The notes beneath the pieces were generated by a model that searched no databases, had not been told where the DNA came from, and saw only the letters and a list, made by a program, of their open reading frames with translations. The translations under genes were made by a program, and so were the position numbers. Of a stretch of DNA of 64,000 nt, positions 33,012 through 39,332 are shown in pieces. The DNA is taken from the NCBI GenBank assembly GCA_965250195.1, contig OZ252295.1, positions 868,001 to 932,000 on the forward strand, read 5' to 3'. Positions within the stretch are counted from its first letter, which is position 1. Each line of letters starts with the position of its first letter. This stretch comes from CAUZIR01 sp965250195 (GTDB lineage Bacteria; Chloroflexota; Dehalococcoidia; Lucifugimonadales; UBA2962).

Positions 33012-33080
33012 CTGCCCGATCAAACGGCCGCGTACCATCACCGATTCTGCCCGAGCAAACGGCCGCGTGTGATCACAGGG
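33012..33080. repeat. 35-bp tandem repeat between acyl-CoA ligase and crotonase genes
   Basis: Two units with period 35 start at 33012 and 33047 with CTGCCCGAKCAAACGGCCGCGT and end in ATCAC. Unit two overlaps the crotonase stop codon (33073-33075). The differences are few, so the duplication is fairly recent. Confidence 0.8.
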
Positions 33081-33789
33081 TTTCCGCCAATCGCCGTTCC
33101 AGGCCCAGGCCCGCTTCCATCGGCACGTCCAGGCCGTCCAGCACGGCCGCCTTGAGCGCCGTCAGGACCGGTGCCTCGCGCTCGGCCAGCGCTGCGGCGA
33201 TCTCGTATGCGGTTTGCTGGAGCTCGGCCCCCGGCACGACCCGGTGCACGAAGCCGTTCGAAAGAGCCTCGGCGGCGGTCATGCGGTCGGACCGCTCGGC
33301 CAGCAGCCGGGCCATCGCCGTGCCCAGCCCGACGGCGCGCGGGAAGCTCTGGGTGCCGCCCGCGCCGGGGATCATGCCGATCGTCACTTCGGGCAGGGCA
33401 AACACGGCGTCCTCCGCCGCGAGGCGGATATCGCACAGGCCCGCGATCTCGACGCCCGCGCCGATCACATAGCCGTGCAGCGCCGCCACGATCGGCTTTC
33501 GCAGCCCGGCCAGCAGCCCCCATACGTCGCGGCGTTGCCGGGTGCGGCGGGCGACATCCTGGGACGGGGCGGTGCCGAACTCGATGAGGTCGGCTCCCAC
33601 GCAAAAGCCCCTGGCTCCCCGGCCTGAGATGACGGCAACCTTGGCTGCCGGGTCGTCCGCAAACGCCATGAGCGCCTGGAAAAGATCGTCTCGCATGGCC
33701 AGGTTGAGCGCATTTATGCGTTCCGGTCGATTCAGCGTCAGCCGGGCGACCGGGCCGTCCACGGCGTAGAGGATAGTCGGCTCACTCAC
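33073..33789 (-). CDS. Enoyl-CoA hydratase/isomerase (crotonase), copy 1
   Basis: A 238-aa crotonase-fold protein. The oxyanion-hole segments are HGYVIGAGVEIAGLCD and a first loop with GRGARGFCVGADL. LPEVTIGMIPGAGGTQ carries the usual catalytic Glu. It hydrates or isomerises enoyl-CoA thioesters. The start is GTG at 33789, which overlaps the upstream crotonase stop by eight bases and has GGAG upstream; the longer frame from 33846 would overlap by 65 bases and adds a basic, non-homologous leader. It is coupled with the second crotonase. Confidence 0.9.
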   Translation of the reverse strand: MSEPTILYAVDGPVARLTLNRPERINALNLAMRDDLFQALMAFADDPAAKVAVISGRGARGFCVGADLIEFGTAPSQDVARRTRQRRDVWGLLAGLRKPIVAALHGYVIGAGVEIAGLCDIRLAAEDAVFALPEVTIGMIPGAGGTQSFPRAVGLGTAMARLLAERSDRMTAAEALSNGFVHRVVPGAELQQTAYEIAAALAEREAPVLTALKAAVLDGLDVPMEAGLGLERRLAETL

Positions 33790-34558
33790 CGCGGAACTCC
33801 GGTGTGCGCTTCTCCGCGAAGGCGCGTAAACCCTCAGACCTATCATTTGTAGAGTGCAGCAGCGTGGCCAGGTCGACCTCCAGGCGCATCGCCTGGTCGA
33901 GCGCCAGGTCCGCGCCTTTATGTACGGCTTCCTTGAGGTAGCGAACGGCCACAGGGCCGTGTTTTTCGATTATTTTCGCCAACGCAATCGCTCGCTCGAG
34001 CGCTTCTCCCGGCGCCGTCACCTCTGCGACCAGTCCCATTGCCGCCGCCGCCTGCGCCGTGATCACCCGGCACAGCAGAATCATTTCCAGCGCACGCGAA
34101 CGGCCGACTAACCTCGGCAGGCGCTGGGTGCCTCCGTCCCACGGGATGCCCCCGGATTCGGCTTGCGTAAGGCCGAGTCGGGCGTCTGTGCCGGCGATGC
34201 GGATATCGCAGGCGAGGGCCAGTTCGAGGCCCTGGTCCAGCGCCTCGCCCTCGATCGCGGCGAGGGTGGCTTTTCCCACGCCAGCAATGTCGGAAGCAAC
34301 GGAGTGAGACGAGATAAGCTCGCCCGACGGAGCGCCCGTCAGCCCGGAGCCGCGACAAAAGTCGGTGCCGTCCCCGGTAAGTACTATCGCCCTGACAGAG
34401 CCGTCGTCATCGAGCGCCGTCAGCGCCTCGCGTAACTCCGCCGCCGTCACCTCATCGATGAGATTGCCCGCATCGGGGCCCCCATCGGAACCGGCCAGGG
34501 CCAGAGACACGACGGCAACGCCGCCGGAGACCTCCAGGCGAATGCGGGCAAATGGCAT
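33782..34558 (-). CDS. Enoyl-CoA hydratase/isomerase (crotonase), copy 2
   Basis: A 258-aa crotonase-fold protein. The oxyanion-hole segment is ALDQGLELALACDIRIAG, and the first loop is TGDGTDFCRGSGLTG. The segment usually holding catalytic Glu (PE-x4-G-x-x-P) reads LTQAESGGIPWDGGTQ, so Gln sits where copy 1 has its Glu by spacing from the Pro. It may be a different crotonase activity (isomerase, dehalogenase or hydrolase) or a reduced hydratase. It lies between jag (14 nt upstream) and the first crotonase. Confidence 0.87.
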   Translation of the reverse strand: MPFARIRLEVSGGVAVVSLALAGSDGGPDAGNLIDEVTAAELREALTALDDDGSVRAIVLTGDGTDFCRGSGLTGAPSGELISSHSVASDIAGVGKATLAAIEGEALDQGLELALACDIRIAGTDARLGLTQAESGGIPWDGGTQRLPRLVGRSRALEMILLCRVITAQAAAAMGLVAEVTAPGEALERAIALAKIIEKHGPVAVRYLKEAVHKGADLALDQAMRLEVDLATLLHSTNDRSEGLRAFAEKRTPEFRGE

Positions 34559-34572
34559 GGCGAGCCGAAGCC

Positions 34573-35244
34573 CTAGTAGGGCTCCGCGTCGGACGGGCTG
34601 ACCACCACCCGGCGGTCGGGCCCCTCCCCCGTGCTCTGGGTGAACACCCTCTCGTTATCTGCCAGGGCGATGTGGATGAGCCTGCGCTCATACGGACTCA
34701 TCGGCTCCAGGCTCACCGACCGGCCTGAACGGGTCACCCGCTGGGCAATGTTCCTGGCCAGGTTAAAGAGCGCGTCGTCCCGCCGCTCCTGGTACCCGGA
34801 CACGTCGACCACCGCGTTGGGCCGCTCGCCCAGTTCGACGGTGGAGATGAAGTTAACGAGAAACTGGATGGCCTTCAGGCTCTCGCCCTTGCGCCCGATG
34901 AGCAGGCCGGAGTCGTCGCCATCCACGTCGAACACGGGCCCGCCGTCGTTGTCTCCGTGCGCCCGTTTGAGGGTGGCGACGGCGTCCACGTCCATCAGGT
35001 CGAGCAGCTTGTTCAAGACCTTTGACACGACCCTGACTGTGTCGCCGCCGGTCTCGTCCTCTTCGGAATCAAGGAGAGTTACCCTCACCCGAGCTGGCTC
35101 GCCGCCGATACCCAGGATGGATGACCTCCCCTTGCTAACGACGTCTATTTCTACTTCGTCGCGCTCGGCGTCTAGCTCCCTTAGACCTAGCTCTATCGCG
35201 TCCTCGACCGTTTTCGCCGTCGTCTCTATCGACTCCCTCTCCAC
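34573..35244 (-). CDS. jag: Jag/KhpB RNA-binding protein (SpoIIIJ-associated)
   Basis: A 223-aa protein with an N-terminal Jag domain (residues 1-55; KTVEDAIELGLREL), a KH domain around residues 80-160 (GLLIGRKGESLKAIQFL, the GxxG loop being GRKG) and a C-terminal R3H domain (MSPYERRLIHIAL). It binds RNA and is coupled genetically to YidC in many bacteria. Its first 110 bases lie within the 3' end of yidC in another frame, an unusually long overlap. The start MERESIETTAKTVEDAI fits the family. Confidence 0.94.
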   Translation of the reverse strand: MERESIETTAKTVEDAIELGLRELDAERDEVEIDVVSKGRSSILGIGGEPARVRVTLLDSEEDETGGDTVRVVSKVLNKLLDLMDVDAVATLKRAHGDNDGGPVFDVDGDDSGLLIGRKGESLKAIQFLVNFISTVELGERPNAVVDVSGYQERRDDALFNLARNIAQRVTRSGRSVSLEPMSPYERRLIHIALADNERVFTQSTGEGPDRRVVVSPSDAEPY

Positions 35245-36058
35245 TTGCGGCCTCCTCGTCGCCGGACGCTGCTACCGCAGGCGCCGGCGAGGGTTTTGGT
35301 GTTCCACTGAATTTTAGTATGCCCTTGAGCGGGTCCCACCCGGTCACGAACCCCTGTATTACCACACCTATTATGTTCGATACCACCCAGTAGACCGCCA
35401 GGCCCGCCGGGAAGTTGAGTGTAAAGAAGCCGAACATTATCGGCATCATCCACAGGAGCATCTTGTTGGTGGATGCCTGCTGCGCGGAGGCGGAAGGCAT
35501 CGTAGTCATCTTCTGCATGACGTACATCGAGACGCCCACGAGAATCGGCAACACCAGAGGCAGCGGGTTGTTCTGCGCGGTATCCGCCAGGTTCAAACCG
35601 AGGAACTGGCCGTTGAGCGGGACGGACTGGTGGGCGAGCGGTAGCCACGTATAGAACTTGTCCGAGAGCCCTACTAACTGCTCGGGAGTAGAGGGCAGGG
35701 TCTGGGTTATTGCACGGTAAAGCCCGATCCAGATGGGGAACTGAATGAACATCGGACCCAGGCAGCCGAGCGGGTTCACCCCCTGCTCGCGGTACAGCTT
35801 CATTGTCTCGGATGACGCCTTTTGCTTGTCGTTTTTGTACCGTTCCTGCAGCGCCTTGAGCTGGGGCTGAATGGACTGCATGGCCTTCATCTGCTTGGCC
35901 TGCTTGATCGTCATGGGGATCAGCGCCGCGCGGATGACGATGGTGAACAGGATGATCGCCAGCCCGAAATTGGAAAACGCGATGTAATACAGCAAGACGA
36001 GGCTGTTGATCATCGGTCGGATGATCCCCTCGTTCCATATGCTGCCGATAAATTCCAT
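35135..36058 (-). CDS. yidC: Membrane protein insertase YidC
   Basis: A 307-aa YidC of the short type without a periplasmic domain. It has five hydrophobic segments; the core includes ALIPMTIKQAKQMKAMQSIQP with the cytoplasmic helical hairpin, and MLLWMMPIMFGFFTLNFPAG. It inserts membrane proteins with or without SecYEG. The C-terminal 60 residues are acidic then strongly basic, ending ARRRARRSRNRRR. Basic YidC tails can bind ribosomes; here that tail is encoded over the jag start, so it is shaped by both frames. The gene starts 16 nt after the BamB-like gene. Confidence 0.95.
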   Translation of the reverse strand: MEFIGSIWNEGIIRPMINSLVLLYYIAFSNFGLAIILFTIVIRAALIPMTIKQAKQMKAMQSIQPQLKALQERYKNDKQKASSETMKLYREQGVNPLGCLGPMFIQFPIWIGLYRAITQTLPSTPEQLVGLSDKFYTWLPLAHQSVPLNGQFLGLNLADTAQNNPLPLVLPILVGVSMYVMQKMTTMPSASAQQASTNKMLLWMMPIMFGFFTLNFPAGLAVYWVVSNIIGVVIQGFVTGWDPLKGILKFSGTPKPSPAPAVAASGDEEAASGEGVDRDDGENGRGRDRARSKGARRRARRSRNRRR

Positions 36059-36074
36059 TTCGCCTATCGCGCCT

Positions 36075-37280
36075 TTAGCAAGACGACACGTCAGTCACGG
36101 GGTTTTCGGACACGGACCGGTCGGTCTTATAGACCCACCTCGTATTGAGCACCCCAAAGTTGTTGATCTCCAGTGCGCGCACGGTATGGTCCCATGCCCC
36201 GAGATACACCACACCATCCGAGCCAATCACGTTGGTTCGGAGCCGGTGGTCGATGTCGCACTTTCGCTGATTGCCCTTATCGACGAGCGACACGGTCCAC
36301 ACGTTGCCGTCGTCGGAGGCGACGACAAGATATCCATCTACCGCCGCCGGAGTGCCGACAATTCGTCCATCGGTTTCCAGGGGCTCGGGCCAGATCTGTT
36401 CGCCCGTGTTAGGCGACAGCGCGTAGACGTTTCCGTCAAGCGAAGGGGCGTATACGGCGGTCTCTGTAACCAGAGCAGCCGCCCAAAACCAACCGTTGGC
36501 ATCGAGGAAACGCCACTGCTCCGCGCCGGTCGAGGCGTCAAGCGCATAGAACACCGAGTCAAACGCCCCGACGAAGATGCGGTTGTCCAACTTCGCCGGT
36601 GGGGCCGCGACCGCACCGTCGAGTTCAACCTTCCATAGTTCACCACCCCCGGCAAGGGCGACGGCGTAGACGTGCTTGTCTAGTGAGCCGAAGTAGACGA
36701 CGCCCTCATCCACAAGTGGCGTGGTCCAGACCATCGAACCGGTCTCGAAGCGCCAGCGCTCGCTCCCACTCGCGGCGTCGAAGGCGTAAATGTAGCCGTC
36801 GGATGAGCCGACTACCACCACGTCGTTTCCGTACCCGACGCCACCTACAATCGGCTCTTCATCGTTGCCGACCGTGACCTCCCAGACAGTGGACCCTTCG
36901 GCCCTGGAGATAGCATAAAGGTGGCCGTCGTAACCGGCGGCATAGACTAGGTCGCCCACCACGACGGGGTCGCCGTAAAATGCGTGTCGTCGGTCGTCTC
37001 CACCAACCAGGCCGTCGAACTCCCACAACGCCCGCCCGCTGACGATCTCGACCGCCAGCAGCGTCCCGTCCATCGAGCCCGTGTAGAGGATTTCATCCAC
37101 CACCACGCCCCCGGACCAGCCGTCGGCGTTAGCCACGCCCGTGCAGGCGGCCGACGCCGCGAAGAGGAGCAGCAATGCGACCGGCACGAGCCGAACGCGA
37201 AGCGACGAAAACAAGCGCCGAGCCCCTAAGGGCGAGGTCGGCGAGGCTGACAAGGCAGGCGAGGCAGGCAAGCGAATCAT
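36075..37280 (-). CDS. PQQ-like beta-propeller lipoprotein (BamB-like)
   Basis: A 401-aa exported protein. The start at ATG 37280 gives a signal peptide with a lipobox (LLLLFAASAAC, Cys at about residue 45), so it should be lipid-anchored. The rest is seven or eight propeller blades of the PQQ/WD type: GSMDGTLLAVEIVSGRALWE, GYDGHLYAISRAEGSTVWE, GSSDGYIYAFDAASGSERW, GSLDKHVYAV, GAFDSVFYALDASTGAEQW, PSLDGNVYALSPNTG. It overlaps yidD by four bases (ATGA) and is followed by yidC, so it sits inside the membrane-insertion operon. A scaffold role at the insertion site is plausible but is inference. The longer frame to 37418 runs antiparallel into yidD and was discarded. Confidence 0.87.
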   Translation of the reverse strand: MIRLPASPALSASPTSPLGARRLFSSLRVRLVPVALLLLFAASAACTGVANADGWSGGVVVDEILYTGSMDGTLLAVEIVSGRALWEFDGLVGGDDRRHAFYGDPVVVGDLVYAAGYDGHLYAISRAEGSTVWEVTVGNDEEPIVGGVGYGNDVVVVGSSDGYIYAFDAASGSERWRFETGSMVWTTPLVDEGVVYFGSLDKHVYAVALAGGGELWKVELDGAVAAPPAKLDNRIFVGAFDSVFYALDASTGAEQWRFLDANGWFWAAALVTETAVYAPSLDGNVYALSPNTGEQIWPEPLETDGRIVGTPAAVDGYLVVASDDGNVWTVSLVDKGNQRKCDIDHRLRTNVIGSDGVVYLGAWDHTVRALEINNFGVLNTRWVYKTDRSVSENPVTDVSSC

Positions 37281-37492
37281 GGGACCGGATCGTACCCCGA
37301 CGTCCCCAGAGGCCTGCAGCGGGAGAGGCGAACAGCGGCCATGCGGACGCCGCTGACCACGCCGTGCCTGGTTATGGCCTCGTGAGCGTACCTGGAACAC
37401 GTCGGGTCGTGCCTGCACACGCCGCCGACATACGGCGAAAGGACGATCTGATAAAGCCTTATCGCCCCCAGGGCCGTTTTGGTTAAAAGCAT
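37277..37492 (-). CDS. yidD: Membrane protein insertion efficiency factor YidD
   Basis: A 71-aa YidD protein with an amphipathic N-terminal region and the conserved Cys-rich core YQIVLSPYVGGVCRHDPTCS and RYAHEAITRHGV, ending SRCRPLG-x6-DPVP. It helps YidC-dependent insertion. It lies 19 nt after rnpA and overlaps the BamB-like gene. The order rpmH-rnpA-yidD is the common one; yidC would normally come next. Confidence 0.95.
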   Translation of the reverse strand: MLLTKTALGAIRLYQIVLSPYVGGVCRHDPTCSRYAHEAITRHGVVSGVRMAAVRLSRCRPLGTSGYDPVP

Positions 37493-37511
37493 TGTTTGAT
37501 GACTGTTTCGA

Positions 37512-37946
37512 TCAGGCCGGACCCGTCCCGTCCTGCGAGCTGGCCGCCGAATCGGTCGGGCCGCCGGGCATCGGGCTCACGCCCGCGCGCCTGAGCAGTC
37601 CGGTCATGGATTTTTGAATTTCTAAATACTCTGAGCCGATAAGCCCTTTACGCGGGATTATCAGAACGTCCCAGCCCGGCCCAGGGTAGGCTTCGGCGAC
37701 CGCCGCCCGCAACCTCCGTTTGGTTCGGTTGCGCTGCACAGAGTTCCCAATTCTTTTGCTCACCGAGAACCCGAACCGGCTGGGAAGCGACGCCGAGCCG
37801 TTTTCCCGTTCGCGCCGCGTCGCCGCGACCACCAGCAGTCGGTCGGCCCAACTCTTTCCGCCCTCACGAATGGCACGGAAATCGGACGTCCTTTTGAGGC
37901 GATGGTCGCGGTTCAACGGATGAACTGGGAGGGGCGCCGCCTGCAC
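37512..37946 (-). CDS. rnpA: Ribonuclease P protein component
   Basis: A 144-aa basic protein. It carries LNRDHRLKRTSDF, the RNR-type motif GNSVQRNRTKRRLRAA and WDVLIIPRKG. It joins RNase P RNA for tRNA 5' processing. The start is GTG at 37946, six bases after the rpmH stop; a start nearer to LNRDHRLK cannot be excluded. The C-terminal 25 residues are a low-complexity extension. Confidence 0.93.
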   Translation of the reverse strand: MQAAPLPVHPLNRDHRLKRTSDFRAIREGGKSWADRLLVVAATRRERENGSASLPSRFGFSVSKRIGNSVQRNRTKRRLRAAVAEAYPGPGWDVLIIPRKGLIGSEYLEIQKSMTGLLRRAGVSPMPGGPTDSAASSQDGTGPA

Positions 37947-37952
37947 CGACCG

Positions 37953-38090
37953 TTAAACGGTCAGCTTTTTGCGGCCCTTGAACATGCGACGCCGCAGTAC
38001 GTTTCGCCCCCCGGGGGACCTCATGCGCGAGCGAAAGCCGTGCACTCTCATGCGACGCCGTTTCTTCGGTTGGTAGGTTCTCTTGGACAT
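37953..38090 (-). CDS. rpmH: 50S ribosomal protein L34
   Basis: A 45-aa protein, MSKRTYQPKKRRRMRVHGF to GRKKLTV, matching L34 throughout. The start at 38090 is fixed by homology; AGGGG lies upstream. It heads the operon rpmH-rnpA-yidD-(BamB-like)-yidC-jag, with a consensus promoter at 38140-38169. dnaA, often adjacent to rpmH, is not in the window. Confidence 0.97.
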   Translation of the reverse strand: MSKRTYQPKKRRRMRVHGFRSRMRSPGGRNVLRRRMFKGRKKLTV

Positions 38091-38139
38091 AATCATCGGC
38101 CCCTGACAGTACAAATTGCTGCAATAGGGTCGCCAGCGA

Positions 38140-38169
38140 ATTATATTAGCCGCCACGGGCTCAGGTCAA
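38140..38169 (-). promoter_or_regulatory. Sigma-70-type promoter of the rpmH operon
   Basis: On the minus strand TTGACC (38164-38169), an 18-bp spacer and TATAAT (38140-38145). The predicted start lies near 38133, giving a leader of about 43 bases before rpmH. The same hexamers and spacing occur before pheS. Confidence 0.8.
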
Positions 38170-38260
38170 TTTGACTTTCGGGCCGTCTGCGCCTGTTTAC
38201 CGCCGTACATAGCCAGTCGATGCGTGGCCCCCGATACGTGACCGGGGTAGGATGCACAAC

Positions 38261-38443
38261 ATGAACGACAAAGAAGCGATAGCAGAGGCGCTGACCGAGA
38301 GGGCCCAGCGGTTATGGGGACCGGAGCGGGCGGCGAAGGCCAGGGCCAACATCGAAGAGGCCGCCGAGTATATCTGGCTCATCGGTCGGCACCCTCTCAC
38401 CAACGACGACGCGCCGCTGTTTCACCCCCCGACAGGCAGCTAG
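38261..38443 (+). CDS. Small protein, 60 aa, possibly GatC/AtzG-like
   Basis: The frame encodes MNDKEAIAEALTERAQRLWG, a helical middle (ARANIEEAAEYIWLIGRHP), and ends DAPLFHPPTGS. The ending with an acidic-Pro-x-Phe-x-Pro motif is reminiscent of small GatC-like (DUF4089/AtzG) proteins, but this is weak. An alternative ATG lies nine bases upstream (38252). TAGGAT precedes ATG 38261 by seven bases and may be a poor Shine-Dalgarno or a -10 box. It is divergent from the rpmH promoter and convergent with rph. Confidence 0.5.
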   Translation: MNDKEAIAEALTERAQRLWGPERAAKARANIEEAAEYIWLIGRHPLTNDDAPLFHPPTGS

Positions 38444-38456
38444 ACGGCTCCGACGA

Positions 38457-39167
38457 CTAGGCCTCTAAAGCCGCTGCCTGGGCCTTGATCAGCTCGGCGA
38501 TTCCCAACCCGGCAAGGTCCAACACCTTGTCCAACTGCTCCCGGTCAAATACTGACTCTTCGCCTGACCCTTGCACCTCGACGAAGCGTCCATCGTCAGT
38601 CATAACGACGTTGAAATCGACGTCCGCACGAAAATCCTCTTCGTAGTTCAGGTCCAGCAGCGCCAGACCCGCCAACAACCCGACGCTTGTAGCGGCGACC
38701 GGCTGCCTGATGGGCGACGAGCCGATATCCCCCCGTTGGATAAGTCCCCGTATCGCCAGCTCCAGCGCCACGTAAGCACCGGTGATAGCGGCCGTCCGGG
38801 TGCCGCCGTCGGCCTGCAGGACGTCGCAGTCCACCGTTAACGTGCGCTCTCCCAGCCCCTCCAGGTCCATGATCGCCCGGAGAGACCGGCCGATCAGCCG
38901 CTGAATCTCCTTGGTGCGGCCCTTGTTGATGCTCGATCTCGGGGTGCGAGTGAGAGTCGAGCGCGGCAGCATCGCGTACTCGGCCGTAACCCAGCCCCTT
39001 CCCAGCCCACGCAGGAACGATGGCACGCCGGTTTCGACCGTGACTGCGCAAAGGACGCGCGTGTCGCCGGTTTGGACCAGGACCGAGCCTTCGGGGTAGT
39101 CCTGCGCTCCCAGGGTCATTTTCACCGGCCTGAGCTGATCTGATTTTCGGCCGTCATTACGCGCCAT
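38457..39167 (-). CDS. rph: Ribonuclease PH
   Basis: A 236-aa 3'-5' phosphorolytic exoribonuclease that trims tRNA 3' ends. Conserved segments are GSVLVQTGDTRVLCAV, MLPRSTLTRTPRSS, GRTKEIQRLIGRSLRA and VDCDVLQADGGTRTAAITG. The start has AGGAG seven bases upstream. The length is normal. Its 3' end faces the small ORF at 38261. Confidence 0.97.
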   Translation of the reverse strand: MARNDGRKSDQLRPVKMTLGAQDYPEGSVLVQTGDTRVLCAVTVETGVPSFLRGLGRGWVTAEYAMLPRSTLTRTPRSSINKGRTKEIQRLIGRSLRAIMDLEGLGERTLTVDCDVLQADGGTRTAAITGAYVALELAIRGLIQRGDIGSSPIRQPVAATSVGLLAGLALLDLNYEEDFRADVDFNVVMTDDGRFVEVQGSGEESVFDREQLDKVLDLAGLGIAELIKAQAAALEA

Positions 39168-39332
39168 ATCGGGCTCCTGTTTGGTCTGCTGCAGTCTGCC
39201 CGTTTTGGGGCCGGACCAGTCTATCAGCCTGCGGGCCGGGTTTTGTTTTGCTCAGGAAGGGCGGCCAAATAAGCGGGCCCAGCCCGAGCGGCCGCCGGTG
39301 TAAAATAGCGCGTGGTACGACTGGAGGCTTCG

